Source: Holophagae bacterium (lineage in GTDB: Bacteria; Acidobacteriota; Holophagae; Acanthopleuribacterales; Acanthopleuribacteraceae). From it: a DNA stretch of 64,000 bases. The first letter of the stretch is position 1. The number at the start of each line of letters is the position of its first letter. Positions 42,340-52,940 of the stretch are shown in pieces. A program made the position numbers and the translations under genes. The DNA lies in assembly GCA_030429565.1 (NCBI GenBank), contig JAUIFE010000014.1, forward strand, positions 62,001 to 126,000. Direction: 5' to 3'. Below the pieces are notes generated by a model. The model was not told the origin of the DNA and did not search any database. It saw only the letters and a list, made by a program, of their open reading frames with translations.

Positions 42340-43648
42340 CAGCATCCTCGGTCCCTTGATGTTTGGGGTCGCCTTTTTGCTGATCTTCAGCGGGTACCCG
42401 GTCGCTTTCGCGCTGGGCGGTACCGCGCTGATTTTTGCCTTCGTCGGCGTGGAAGCCGGTTATTTCGATTGGCACCTGTTGTTCGCCCTTTCCAATCGCA
42501 GCTTCGGCATCATGTCCAACTATGTCCTGTTGGCCGTGCCGTTCTTCATTTTCATGGGCGCCATGCTCGAGAAATCACGCCTTGCCGAGGACCTGCTCAA
42601 GACCATCGGCTTGTTGTTCGGACCGATCCGCGGCGGACTCGGCCTCGCGGTCGTTTTTGTCGGAGCCTTGCTCGCCGCCGCCACCGGCGTTGTCGGCGCC
42701 TCGGTCGTCGCCATGGGTATGATTTCGATGCCGGTCATGCTGCGGTATGGCTATTCCAAGGAACTCTCGGCCGGGCTGATTACCGCCGCGGGCACCCTCG
42801 GCCAAATTATTCCGCCCAGCGTGGTTTTGGTCGTTTTGGCCGATCAACTCGGCATTTCGGTCAACGATTTATTTCGCGGCGCCCTCATTCCCGGCTTAAC
42901 CCTAGCCGGTCTCTACGCCTTATTTGCGGTGTTGGTGGCCTTCTTCAAGCCGGAACTCATGCCCGCCTTGCCGCCTGAGGCACGCAACATTGATCGCGGC
43001 GACCTGCTGCGTCGCGTCGCCTTGGTATTGGTCCCCCCTTTAGCCCTAATCCTGTTGGTGTTAGGCAGCATTTTCACCGGCTTGGCGACGCCCACCGAAG
43101 CGGGCGCACTGGGCGCCGTCGGCGCCATGGTCTTGGCCGCATTAAACCGCCGCCTCACCCTGCAACGCCTCAAGGAAACCATGCAGTACACCACCAAACT
43201 CACCGCCATGGTGGTCTTCCTGCTGGTCGGCTCAACCGCGTTCGCCTTGGTTTTCCGCGGTCTCAACGGCGACATTTGGATCGAACACCTGTTGACCAAC
43301 TTGCCAGGCGGCGTGATTGGCTTGCTCGTCGTCGCCAACCTCGCCATCTTCATTCTCGGTTTCTTCATCGACTTCTTCGAAATCGCCTTTATCATCATTC
43401 CCCTACTGGCACCCGCCGCCAAAATACTCGGCATCGATTTGGTTTGGTTCGGCGTCATGATCGGCATGAACTTGCAAACCTCGTTTCTCACGCCGCCATT
43501 CGGCTTCGCGCTGTTTTATTTGCGCGGGGTGGCGCCGGAAGAAGTGTCGACGGTTCAAATCTACAAAGGTGCAATCCCGTTTATCATCATCCAACTCATT
43601 GGTTTGGCGCTGCTGATCGCATTCCCGGAGATGGTCACCGGCTTCTAA
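42332..43648 (+). CDS. dctM: TRAP transporter large permease (DctM family)
   Basis: The 438-residue protein is the sodium-coupled transport subunit with about 12 membrane helices. Family patterns are VPFFIFMGAMLEKSRLAEDLL, GGLGLAVVFVGALLAAATGVVGASVV, SAGLITAAGTLGQIIPPSVVLVVL, LATPTEAGALGAVGA and MNLQTSFLTPPFGFALFYLRGV. ATG 42332 has AGGAGG at 42320-42325 inside the end of dctQ. It completes the transporter with dctP on the opposite strand. Good transport motifs make function likely; the substrate is not determined by the sequence. Confidence 0.96.
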   Translation: MNDSILGPLMFGVAFLLIFSGYPVAFALGGTALIFAFVGVEAGYFDWHLLFALSNRSFGIMSNYVLLAVPFFIFMGAMLEKSRLAEDLLKTIGLLFGPIRGGLGLAVVFVGALLAAATGVVGASVVAMGMISMPVMLRYGYSKELSAGLITAAGTLGQIIPPSVVLVVLADQLGISVNDLFRGALIPGLTLAGLYALFAVLVAFFKPELMPALPPEARNIDRGDLLRRVALVLVPPLALILLVLGSIFTGLATPTEAGALGAVGAMVLAALNRRLTLQRLKETMQYTTKLTAMVVFLLVGSTAFALVFRGLNGDIWIEHLLTNLPGGVIGLLVVANLAIFILGFFIDFFEIAFIIIPLLAPAAKILGIDLVWFGVMIGMNLQTSFLTPPFGFALFYLRGVAPEEVSTVQIYKGAIPFIIIQLIGLALLIAFPEMVTGF

Positions 43649-43921
43649 ACCTGAACGGAGCGATTCGGGTGGGTGAAATCGTGCAAAATGTTGGTGCGAA
43701 ACGTGTTGGAAAAAGCAGAGGCGTACTGGCAAGTACGGCGATCACTTTTACGAGACATTGCAGCCCAACAGGTTGTGCAATTTCGCCGCCAAGATTCGCT
43801 TAGTTCAGGTCCAAAGGCGTCCCCAAAAAAAGCGCAATTTTAGTGCAAGATCATCCACCCGCAAGACTCCTTGACGGGCTTCTCATTTAATTCACCCAAT
43901 AAACTAACTTCAGGAGATTCC

Positions 43922-44728
43922 ATGCCCGGCCTATTGTCCCTGCTTGTTTTCGCCTTCGCGGCACCGCTTGCCCCCGCCGTCCCCGCCCCAACCATGGCTG
44001 AGCTCGATCATCTGTTTGACGGCTTTGACGCCACCCTCGTACTTTACGAACAGACCAGCGACCAGACCTGGGTTTACAACCCCGACAAAATTCAAATCGG
44101 CACCTTGCCATGTTCAACTTTTAAAATCCCCAATACGTTAATCGGCCTAGAAAGCGGCATGTTAAAAAACGCGACGACCGTACTCAAACGCAATGCCGCT
44201 AAATATCCCGAACAGGATTGGTGGCCCAAGAGTTGGCGGGTGGACCAGGCCAATCTCAAAGACGCCTTTCGCGCATCCATGGTGTGGTATTACTGCACCT
44301 TGGCCGACCGCGTCTCAAATGTCGTCATCGCCGATCACCTAAAACGCTGGAAATATCCGGTACCAAAAGATCTGACACCGGGCCACTACTTCTGGATTGA
44401 AGGCAACTACAGCGTCAGTCCCGTCGACCAAGTCGCCTTCTTGCGCCGTTTTTACAACGACGAGCTTGGCTTAAAACCCGAAACCACCGCCACCATGAAG
44501 GACATCATGGTGCTGGAAGAAGGCGAGGGTTATCGCTTCAGCGGTAAAACCGGTCTGTGCCGCCTGCCCGACAACACCAAGGTCGGTTGGTTAATTGGTT
44601 TTGTCGAGCACGATAAAGGGCTGTACTTCTACGCCATGCGCTTAGAGGCCGACGCTTACGACAAAATTATGCAACACCGCGTCCCACTGATTCGCCGACT
44701 CTTCAAAAACATGAACTTATTCAGCTAA
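43922..44728 (+). CDS. class D beta-lactamase-like penicillin-recognising protein
   Basis: The 268-residue exported protein (signal peptide about 1-22) has the layout of OXA-type class D enzymes. It has the nucleophile motif STFK (S65, K68), SMV (119-121, the SxV motif), the strand FWIEGNYSVSPVDQVAFLRRFY, KTG (209-211) and VGWLIGFVEHDKGLYFYAM. The normally strict YGN motif is replaced by YPV (145-147), in LKRWKYPVP where OXA enzymes have LKKFDYGN. It may therefore be a divergent lactamase, a beta-lactam sensor or another serine hydrolase of the fold. ATG 43922 has AGGAGA upstream. It is a single gene, with no blaR/blaI-like regulator beside it. Confidence 0.82.
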   Translation: MPGLLSLLVFAFAAPLAPAVPAPTMAELDHLFDGFDATLVLYEQTSDQTWVYNPDKIQIGTLPCSTFKIPNTLIGLESGMLKNATTVLKRNAAKYPEQDWWPKSWRVDQANLKDAFRASMVWYYCTLADRVSNVVIADHLKRWKYPVPKDLTPGHYFWIEGNYSVSPVDQVAFLRRFYNDELGLKPETTATMKDIMVLEEGEGYRFSGKTGLCRLPDNTKVGWLIGFVEHDKGLYFYAMRLEADAYDKIMQHRVPLIRRLFKNMNLFS

Positions 44729-44761
44729 GACAGCGCGACTTCGCGGCCCGCTATCCCCACC

Positions 44762-44797
44762 AACGCCGTCGTTTCAGCACGAAACGACGGCGTTTTT
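44762..44797 (+). terminator. intrinsic terminator of the class D-like gene
   Basis: AACGCCGTCGTTTC (44762-44775) pairs perfectly with GAAACGACGGCGTT (44781-44794) around a 5-nt loop, followed by a T5 run (44793-44797). Confidence 0.9.
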
Positions 44798-44829
44798 GCC
44801 AGATTGAGCCGGTACCCGCCGCTCGGATC

Positions 44830-44838
44830 GGTTACAAT
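44830..44838 (+). promoter_or_regulatory. candidate -10 element upstream of the sugar methyltransferase
   Basis: GGTTACAAT contains TACAAT at 44833-44838. TTGAGC at 44804-44809 is too far (23 nt) to be a normal -35. The leader would be about 35 nt. Confidence 0.35.
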
Positions 44839-44880
44839 CGAAGCCAACCCGTTCCAAGTTTAGCGCGATAGGCTGGTTTT

Positions 44881-45954
44881 ATGGACGATACGCTCCTGGA
44901 AGCGATGTTGGCCGACGTCCCCAAAGCTCCCGAGCTGTTTAAGCCGACCCAATTTTGGGCTCAAGGCATGATGCCGATCTTGCGCGACCTGAAACAACAG
45001 GGCTTCCACAATTTTCGCGCCCATCGCAGCGCGCTCGATATGTACGTCCCCATCTACGGCGCGGTTGATTATTTTGTCGACCGTGCCCCCATGGACAAGC
45101 TGATCGATCAATTCGCGGTTCAAATGCCCGACCTCGCCGAGATGTGGCGCAACAAAATCAACGGCCACGACTTGGCCAAACGCGATTACGAAATCTTGCT
45201 GGCCGCCGATCCGGGCGGCGCCCCCGAGTTTGACCGAGTTTTTGAATCACTGGTCGGTGAACCGGTTGAAAACCATATTTTCGACGGTAGAACCTTTAGC
45301 TGCGCCATGCTGCGTTACCTCAAGTGCCTTGCCTTCCTCAAGAAACAGGTCGATACGCAACCGATTCGCAACGTGCTGGAGATCGGCGGCGGTTACGGCT
45401 CGCTCGGCGAGATTTTCCTGCGCTCCGGCTCACGCAATTACTTTTACGTGGATGTCGACATCCCACCAACCGCCGCCGTTTCGACCTATTACCTGCAAGC
45501 CGCCTTTGGCCGCGACAAGGTGGCGCACTACCTGCAAACCCGCGACTTGCAACCAATCCGCGTGGAACAACTGCGCGCCAACGGTTTTAAAGCGGCGGTA
45601 CTCTGCCCCTGGCAACTCCCCTACCTGGAAGGCGACTTCGACTTGTTCGTCAACGCCACCTCGTTCCAGGAAATGGAACCTGAAGTGGTTAAGAACTACG
45701 CCGTTCACGTCAGTCGCCTCACCAAAGGCTATATCCTGCTCAAAAACAGCCGTCACGGCAAAGTAACCGCGACCGACGAAAAAGCCGTCGGCGTGCGTCA
45801 ACCGACCACCCGCGAACACTACTTGAGCTACTTCAACCAGTTCGCGGTGAAAGCCATTGAAGCGTCGGTTTTCGGCCAAGTATACGAAAACGGCTTCGAG
45901 TCCGAAGTGATCGTATTCGAACGCAAAAAAGACACGCAATCGCCGACAGCCTAA
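44881..45954 (+). CDS. putative sugar O-methyltransferase
   Basis: The 357-residue protein has a helical N-terminal region (about 1-150) and a SAM-binding Rossmann domain starting at NVLEIGGGYGSLGEIF (about 164-179). Downstream segments such as YFYVDVDIPPTAAVSTYYL, LFVNATSFQEMEPEVVKNY and GYILLKNSRHGK match the putative sugar O-methyltransferase family found in polysaccharide gene sets. No glycosyltransferases are next to it here. The ATG at 44881 lacks a strong ribosome binding site, so the start is less sure. Specificity is unknown. Confidence 0.8.
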   Translation: MDDTLLEAMLADVPKAPELFKPTQFWAQGMMPILRDLKQQGFHNFRAHRSALDMYVPIYGAVDYFVDRAPMDKLIDQFAVQMPDLAEMWRNKINGHDLAKRDYEILLAADPGGAPEFDRVFESLVGEPVENHIFDGRTFSCAMLRYLKCLAFLKKQVDTQPIRNVLEIGGGYGSLGEIFLRSGSRNYFYVDVDIPPTAAVSTYYLQAAFGRDKVAHYLQTRDLQPIRVEQLRANGFKAAVLCPWQLPYLEGDFDLFVNATSFQEMEPEVVKNYAVHVSRLTKGYILLKNSRHGKVTATDEKAVGVRQPTTREHYLSYFNQFAVKAIEASVFGQVYENGFESEVIVFERKKDTQSPTA

Positions 45955-46127
45955 GCCGCCATGGCCGCAACATAAGTCGAGCCGTGCTTGGCAGCTACCG
46001 CCACAATCGGTTGCGCTGTAAGTTGGCCTCAGAAGGTTCGCCGTCTTTGCCGAACGATGTGGTACCCACACCTTGCGCGACGAGATCGACCCCCATCGAA
46101 CCTCTTAGGTTAAGGCCCGATTCGGTT

Positions 46128-46757
46128 TTAGTGTTTAAGGATGTAACACTGCTCGGCGAATCCGAGATCCGAAATCCCCTGCACGATGATTTTGGCATCA
46201 CCCGAAGGGTAATCAGGCACGGCCAAGACCAACTGCGCGTGACCCGCTTGGTCGGTGTGCGATTCGCCCAGTTCCTCGTTCGACATCCCTGGACGCACGA
46301 GCTTGGCCCGTACATGCACGTCGGCAACCGGGTCACCCGCCGTGACCATTTTCGCTTCGATTTTCAGTGTGGCTTCGCTTTGAGCGCGCACCGTCGACAA
46401 ACCATTGATGATCAGTTTCAATTGATCGGGCGGCGGCTCCGAGTTGAGATAGTCAATCACCAATTCGTCCAAATCGCGATTGGTGAGCACGTCCTCCGGA
46501 AAGGCGTCGGGCCCGTCGTAGTGACCCGTCTTGATGGTGCGAATGACACGCTTGTGCTGGTTTTCCAGCAGTTCCATGATCTCGTCTTCGCTGAGATCGG
46601 CTTTGTTCTTTTCGTACGAGGTCTGGTAGCTATCCAAAATCTCGCCGCCGACATACACCAGCGATTCGATCTTGGGGTTGCTGCGCCCCTTATCCTCGGT
46701 CTGAACATGATAGACTTTGGCTTTGTGCCTGACGTCGGTATTGAAGCCGGTAATCAT
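46128..46757 (-). CDS. conserved protein of unknown function
   Basis: The 209-residue soluble protein begins with a distinctive stretch, MITGFNTDVRHKAKVYHVQ followed by TEDKGRSNPKIESLVYVGG. I recall this pattern from uncharacterised proteins in Acidobacteriota and some delta-proteobacteria. The middle is helical and acidic (LSEDEIMELLENQHKRV). The C-terminal 90 residues read as a beta-sandwich (KLIINGLSTVRAQSEATLKI, ADVHVRAKLVRPG, HAQLVLAVPDYPSGDAKIIVQG) like carboxypeptidase-regulatory or Ig-like domains. There is no signal peptide. It is divergent from truA. The function is not known. Confidence 0.75.
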   Translation of the reverse strand: MITGFNTDVRHKAKVYHVQTEDKGRSNPKIESLVYVGGEILDSYQTSYEKNKADLSEDEIMELLENQHKRVIRTIKTGHYDGPDAFPEDVLTNRDLDELVIDYLNSEPPPDQLKLIINGLSTVRAQSEATLKIEAKMVTAGDPVADVHVRAKLVRPGMSNEELGESHTDQAGHAQLVLAVPDYPSGDAKIIVQGISDLGFAEQCYILKH

Positions 46758-46828
46758 AAGCGCCCGTCACCACCTGCAAAAAGTTCACGGTCCCATCGAC
46801 CCATTTCGTTATCCAATTGAGCCCTTTA

Positions 46829-47725
46829 ATGGTAAAGCAAAAAAACACAATTCGAAACCTCGAAATGAGAATCGCTTATAACGGCGCTCGGTTCCACGGC
46901 TGGCAGATCCAACCCAAGGTGCGCACGGTGCAAGGTGAGGTGGCGGCAGTCCTGGCCCGAATCCTCAAACGCGATCACATCAAAACCGGCGGTAGCAGCC
47001 GCACCGACGCCGGTGTACACGCCCACGACCAACGCGTCAGCTTCGAAATCGACATCCCCATTCCGGTTGCCGGCCTGCGCCACGCGCTCGAACGTTTGCT
47101 GCCGAGTGATATCCAAATTCTCGATTTGCAGGAACGTCCCGCCGATTTTCAAGCCCGCTACCATGCCAAAGGCAAACATTACGGCTATTGCATTCTCAAC
47201 CCACTCGGCATCGGTCGCCTGCGCGCCTTCCAAAACCTTGCCTCGCCCTTCGTCGCCGACTTGGTCGCCTCGCACGCCCACGCCCTCGATGCCGACAAAA
47301 TGGACCGTGCCGCACAAGCGCTGGTCGGCACGCGCTGTTTCAAAGCACTGCAATCGTCCAAAGATCACCGCACTCACAGCGAGACAACCCTCTACCAAAC
47401 ACGCGTGCGCCGCCACGGCGCCCTTGTCTGTTTTGAGGTCGTCGGCAAACACTTCCTTTACTTAATGGTGCGCAACATCGCCGGCAGCCTAATCCTCGTC
47501 GGGAACGGCGAATGGTCGGTCGATCAATTTGTCACCTACCTCGACAACGGCGACCGCCGCCTCATGGGCGATACCGCGCCCGCTCAAGGCCTGCACCTGT
47601 TTCGCGTATTCTACGGCGACGAACCATTGACCTTTTGCGCCGAGAGCGACCGCTTTCTCAACTTCCTCGGCGGCTGGCAACAAAGCGACGCCTGGAGTCG
47701 CGGAGACGGCGACGGTGAAAACTGA
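46829..47725 (+). CDS. truA: tRNA pseudouridine(38-40) synthase
   Basis: TruA isomerises uridines 38-40 in tRNA anticodon stems. The 298-residue product shows MRIAYNGARFHGWQIQP, the catalytic motif SSRTDAGVHA with Asp60, the strand HYGYCILNP, and the C-terminal HFLYLMVRNIAGSLILVG. ATG 46829 is used because the first beta-strand starts a few residues later, although no clear ribosome binding site precedes it. A TTG at 46817 is an alternative. A terminator follows at 47974-47997. Confidence 0.95.
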   Translation: MVKQKNTIRNLEMRIAYNGARFHGWQIQPKVRTVQGEVAAVLARILKRDHIKTGGSSRTDAGVHAHDQRVSFEIDIPIPVAGLRHALERLLPSDIQILDLQERPADFQARYHAKGKHYGYCILNPLGIGRLRAFQNLASPFVADLVASHAHALDADKMDRAAQALVGTRCFKALQSSKDHRTHSETTLYQTRVRRHGALVCFEVVGKHFLYLMVRNIAGSLILVGNGEWSVDQFVTYLDNGDRRLMGDTAPAQGLHLFRVFYGDEPLTFCAESDRFLNFLGGWQQSDAWSRGDGDGEN

Positions 47726-47973
47726 ACGCGGCCGTCAGAATAAACTCGATGACGTGTGTAAAAAATTGAGTTACGATTCATAAATTCGAATCGGGCCACG
47801 CAGGTCGGCTAGGCCGGGCCACGGCGGCATGCCTATCGCCGGCTTTTTTGCACCACCTCGGCCCCGCCCCCTTTATCCAGGCGACGACCCTATTCCTTGC
47901 GGCCCCAACCACGCGGCCCTGTGCCGCGGCCGGCCCCCCACAACTTTTGCTTCTCGGCGGTGCGCACGCACCC

Positions 47974-47997
47974 ACCGAGGCGGGACGCCTCGGTTTT
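47974..47997 (+). terminator. intrinsic terminator between truA and fadH
   Basis: ACCGAGGCG (47974-47982) pairs perfectly with CGCCTCGGT (47986-47994) around GGA, followed by TTTT. It ends 28 nt before the fadH ATG, so it could also act as a leader hairpin of fadH. Confidence 0.75.
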
Positions 47998-48024
47998 ACC
48001 GCTTTCTGACGGAGTAACCCGACC

Positions 48025-50055
48025 ATGAGTTCCAAATACCCCCACTTGCTCGCACCGCTTGATCTCGGCTTCACCACCTTACGCAACCGCGTCCTGATGG
48101 GCTCCATGCATACCGGCCTTGAAGACCGCGCCAAGAACTACCCCAAACTGGCGCGCTACTTCGCCGAACGCGCCGCCGGCGGGGTCGCCCTCATCGTGAC
48201 CGGCGGCATCGCCCCCAACCGCGTCGGCTGGCTCGCACCCTTTTCCAGTAAAATGACGCGCCGTGGTGAAATTAAGCGGCACCAGCTCGTGACCGAGGCC
48301 GTTCACCGCGAAGGCGGCAAAATCGCGATGCAAATTCTGCACGCGGGCCGCTATGGCTACCACCCACTCGCGGTCGCACCTTCCCCACTTAAGTCGCCGA
48401 TTAGCCCATTCAAACCGCACGCGCTCTCCACGCGCGGTGTCGAAAGCCAAATCAACGATTTCGTGCGCTGCGCCGGCTACGCCCGCGAGGCCGGCTATGA
48501 CGGCGTCGAGGTCATGGGCTCCGAGGGTTACCTCATCAACCAGTTCCTCGTCAAACGCACCAACCACCGTACCGATGAATGGGGCGGCAGCTACGAAAAC
48601 CGCATGCGCTTTCCCGTCGAAATCGTGCGCCGCATCCGCGCCGCCGTTGGCAACGACTTCATCATCATTTACCGACTCTCCATGCTCGACCTCGTCGAGG
48701 AAGGCAGTACCTGGGACGAAATCGTAACCCTCGCCAAAGCAATCGAAGCCGCCGGTGCCACCATCATCAATACCGGGATCGGCTGGCACGAGGCGCGCAT
48801 CCCCACCATCGCCACCATGGTGCCACGTGGCATGTTCGCCCACGTCACCCAAAAAATGAAAAAAGAGGTTTCGCTGCCGCTGGTTACCACCAACCGCATT
48901 AACATGCCCCACATCGCCGAAACCATCCTCGCCAACGGTCAAGCCGACATGGTTTCCATGGCGCGCCCACTACTCGCCGATCCCGAATTCGTCAACAAAG
49001 CAGCCACCGACCGCGAAGACGAGATCAACACCTGTATCGCCTGTAACCAAGCCTGCCTCGACCACGTCTTCCAAGCTAAATTCGCCAGTTGCCTGGTCAA
49101 CCCGCGCGCCTGTAACGAGGAAACACTCAACTACACGCCGACGCCCCATAAAAAGAAAATTGCCGTCGTCGGCGCCGGACCCGCCGGCCTCGCCGCCGCC
49201 ACCGTCGCCGCCCAACGCGGCCACCACGTCGACCTCTACGAAGGCGACGCCGAAATCGGCGGCCAATTCAACATGGCCAAACAAATCCCCGGTAAAGAGG
49301 AATTCCACGAAACCATTCGCTACTTCAAACGGCAAATCGAACTCACCCAGGTCCACCTTCACCTCAATACCCGCGTCTCCGCCCAAGATCTCATCGACGG
49401 CCAATACGACGAAGTCATCCTCGCCACCGGCGTCAACCCACGCACCCCCGCCATCCCCGGCATCGACCACGCCAAAACCCTTTCCTACATCGACGTGCTG
49501 CGCCACAAAGTACCGGTCGGCCAACAGGTCGCCGTCATCGGCGCCGGCGGTATCGGCTTTGATGTCGCCGAATTCCTCGCCCACGACGGCGAACACCAGG
49601 ATCCCGACCCCGCCGCCTTCATGCAGGAATGGGGCATTGACCCCAACACGGAAGCACGTGGCGGCATTGAACAGATCACCCCAATCAACCCCAAGTCCCC
49701 CCGCAAGATCTACCTTCTTCAACGCAAAAAGTCCACACCTGGCAAGGGTTTAGGGAAAACGACCGGGTGGATTCATCGCCGTTCTTTGAAGAAGCGACAG
49801 GTGCAAATGATCGCCGGCGCCAGTTATGAGCGCATCGATGATCAAGGCCTTCACATCAGCGTCGATGAGCAAAGCCAGTGCCTCGAAGTCGACCATGTGA
49901 TTATCTGTGCCGGCCAAACCTCACGCACCGAGTTGCTGGCCCCGCTCGAACAGGCCGGTCGCTCCGTCCACATCATCGGCGGCGCCAAACTGGCCGCCGA
50001 ACTCGACGCCAAACGCGCCATCGACGAAGGCAGTCGCCTCGCAGCCGCCCTTTAA
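48025..50055 (+). CDS. fadH: NADPH-dependent 2,4-dienoyl-CoA reductase
   Basis: FadH reduces 2,4-dienoyl-CoA intermediates in beta-oxidation of polyunsaturated fatty acids. At 676 residues it matches the E. coli enzyme. The N-terminal FMN TIM barrel (about 1-330) starts with the old-yellow-enzyme pattern YPHLLAPLDLGFTTLRNRV and contains EVMGSEGYLINQFL. A 4Fe-4S cluster motif, CIACNQACLDH, gives C337, C340, C344 and C356. The FAD domain opens with IAVVGAGPAGLAAA (about 375-388), and an NAD(P)H-binding GAGGIGFDVAEFL insert follows near 512. ATG 48025 has GGAG upstream. It is a single gene flanked by terminators; other fad genes are not nearby. Confidence 0.96.
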   Translation: MSSKYPHLLAPLDLGFTTLRNRVLMGSMHTGLEDRAKNYPKLARYFAERAAGGVALIVTGGIAPNRVGWLAPFSSKMTRRGEIKRHQLVTEAVHREGGKIAMQILHAGRYGYHPLAVAPSPLKSPISPFKPHALSTRGVESQINDFVRCAGYAREAGYDGVEVMGSEGYLINQFLVKRTNHRTDEWGGSYENRMRFPVEIVRRIRAAVGNDFIIIYRLSMLDLVEEGSTWDEIVTLAKAIEAAGATIINTGIGWHEARIPTIATMVPRGMFAHVTQKMKKEVSLPLVTTNRINMPHIAETILANGQADMVSMARPLLADPEFVNKAATDREDEINTCIACNQACLDHVFQAKFASCLVNPRACNEETLNYTPTPHKKKIAVVGAGPAGLAAATVAAQRGHHVDLYEGDAEIGGQFNMAKQIPGKEEFHETIRYFKRQIELTQVHLHLNTRVSAQDLIDGQYDEVILATGVNPRTPAIPGIDHAKTLSYIDVLRHKVPVGQQVAVIGAGGIGFDVAEFLAHDGEHQDPDPAAFMQEWGIDPNTEARGGIEQITPINPKSPRKIYLLQRKKSTPGKGLGKTTGWIHRRSLKKRQVQMIAGASYERIDDQGLHISVDEQSQCLEVDHVIICAGQTSRTELLAPLEQAGRSVHIIGGAKLAAELDAKRAIDEGSRLAAAL

Positions 50056-50252
50056 CGGCGCCAACAAATCGTTGCCGACCTTCCCTAAGTCGACTCGGTA
50101 GAAGACCAACAGGGTGCTCCCATCCAGCCTCATTCCTTCCCAAAAGCCGCTCGCCAAGAGAAGGTTTATGGGAAGGGAAAAAGAGGCTTCGCCAACAACC
50201 GGCAAATGCCCCGCCTGAACCCAACCTCGCAGCAACTCAAGACCCAAAAAAC

Positions 50253-50288
50253 AAAAACGCCGTGACGCAAGGGCGCACGGCGTTTTTT
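50253..50288. terminator. bidirectional terminator between fadH and msrA
   Basis: AAAAACGCCGTG (50253-50264) pairs perfectly with CACGGCGTTTTT (50276-50287). The A and T runs on both sides make it work for fadH (+) and the convergent msrA (-). Confidence 0.88.
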
Positions 50289-50306
50289 CGGTGAGGAAAA
50301 GGTCGC

Positions 50307-50945
50307 TTATTTCAAATCGGACTCAAACACCTTGCGGAATTTCTCCATCTTCGGCGCAATCACCAAGCGGCAATAGGGCTGGTTCCCATTGTTGGCGTAG
50401 TACTCTTGGTGGTAATCCTCGGCTTCGAACATCTCGGTGTAGGCACTCACTTCCGTGACGATCGGGTTGCTAAAAGCACCCTCTTTGTTGAGCGCCTCAA
50501 TCACCCGTGTCGCCGTCTGCTGCTGATCTTTACTGTGATAAAAGATCACACTGCGATACTGCGTACCGATATCGTTGCCTTGCCGATTTAAGGTCGTCGG
50601 ATCATGGGTTTTAAAGAAAACGGACAACAGCTTCTCAAAGGAAACAACCGCCGGATCGTAGGTGATTTGTACCACCTCGGCGTGACCCGTTTTACCCGAG
50701 CAGACTTCTTTGTAAGTGGGGTTGGGACGCTCGCCGCCCGCGTAGCCGCTGACGACCGTACTCACCCCTTTTAACTCTTCAAACACCGCCTCGACACACC
50801 AAAAACAACCGGCACCAAACGTCGCTTTTTCCATCTGACTCCCCTTGGATTGCGTTTTGACGGATCCTGGCAGCACCAATGCACTCCCCAGAATGCCTAA
50901 GATTAACCCGAAAAGGGCGATTCGCTGAGCAGAAATAGGGCGCAT
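50307..50945 (-). CDS. msrA: exported peptide methionine sulfoxide reductase MsrA
   Basis: MsrA reduces methionine-S-sulfoxide in proteins. The 212-residue product has an N-terminal hydrophobic segment (about 9-27), so it is probably exported or membrane-anchored. The catalytic domain starts KATFGAGCFWCVEAVF with the nucleophile Cys47 in GCFW, followed by GYAGGERPNPTYKEVCSGKTGHAEVVQI and HDPTTLNRQGNDIGTQYRSVI. The resolving Cys is probably C193 in QPYCRLVI. ATG 50945 has a perfect AGGAGG. No msrB is fused or adjacent. Confidence 0.95.
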   Translation of the reverse strand: MRPISAQRIALFGLILGILGSALVLPGSVKTQSKGSQMEKATFGAGCFWCVEAVFEELKGVSTVVSGYAGGERPNPTYKEVCSGKTGHAEVVQITYDPAVVSFEKLLSVFFKTHDPTTLNRQGNDIGTQYRSVIFYHSKDQQQTATRVIEALNKEGAFSNPIVTEVSAYTEMFEAEDYHQEYYANNGNQPYCRLVIAPKMEKFRKVFESDLK

Positions 50946-51515
50946 GACCCACCTCCTTTTTTTGTTTCCGTAACGGCAACCCGTCGGCATCCAACTGCAC
51001 TTACGTTTTGATTCGTCAGAACCGCGCACTTGGATGAACAGCGCCGATACCACCAACCCACCGCTTGCGCAGCGATTCTCGGCAATGACGCCTTACTTTA
51101 AAAAACCCCCGTCGCGCCGGTTTGATTCCAAAAAAAATGCGCCGTCCGCAAAAATCGCGCGATATCGAGGTCGCCAAAATCTTCATGGGCCTGGACGAAT
51201 CCCCAACCCAACCGACCGTCAAAACTTATCGTTGACCGCACCAAAAATCGCCAATCTTTTGCTTCGTACCCTAAGTTTATCCTTTAATTTCCCCAAGAAT
51301 CCGCTAGGCTAGTTGTGGTAATTTGAGAATCGCATTTTTCCCGCATACAACGCGTTCGGTTCTCGTTCTTGAGGTTCTGAAAATAGTTAGACCGGTCCGA
51401 TTTCGGCTGCGCCGTCAACCATCATGCGCCGTTCGACCGTGCTTTCGACCGACAGACCCGTTATCTACAGCCGTTTGTCGCGTGACCACACGCGCCGGCT
51501 TGAAAGAGGTAGCTT
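50946..51515. other. divergent intergenic region, no gene
   Basis: This 570-nt region lies between msrA (-) and the KamA-like gene (+). Its middle (51230-51310) is AT-richer and could hold promoters. I found no frame with start signals, no strong hairpin and no tRNA. Confidence 0.4.
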
Positions 51516-52898
<1,383 letters not shown>

Positions 52899-52940
52899 TC
52901 CTAGCAATCGGCCAAGGTCTAATCTTTGGTGTCCTCGCGG

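Noticed and set aside
39255..44728. A beta-lactam resistance cluster (metallo- and serine-lactamase-like genes with a transporter between)
   Set aside because: The metallo-hydrolase resembles non-lactamase MBL groups, the class D-like protein lacks YGN, and the transporter is a TRAP carboxylate system with its own signals. Proximity is probably accidental.
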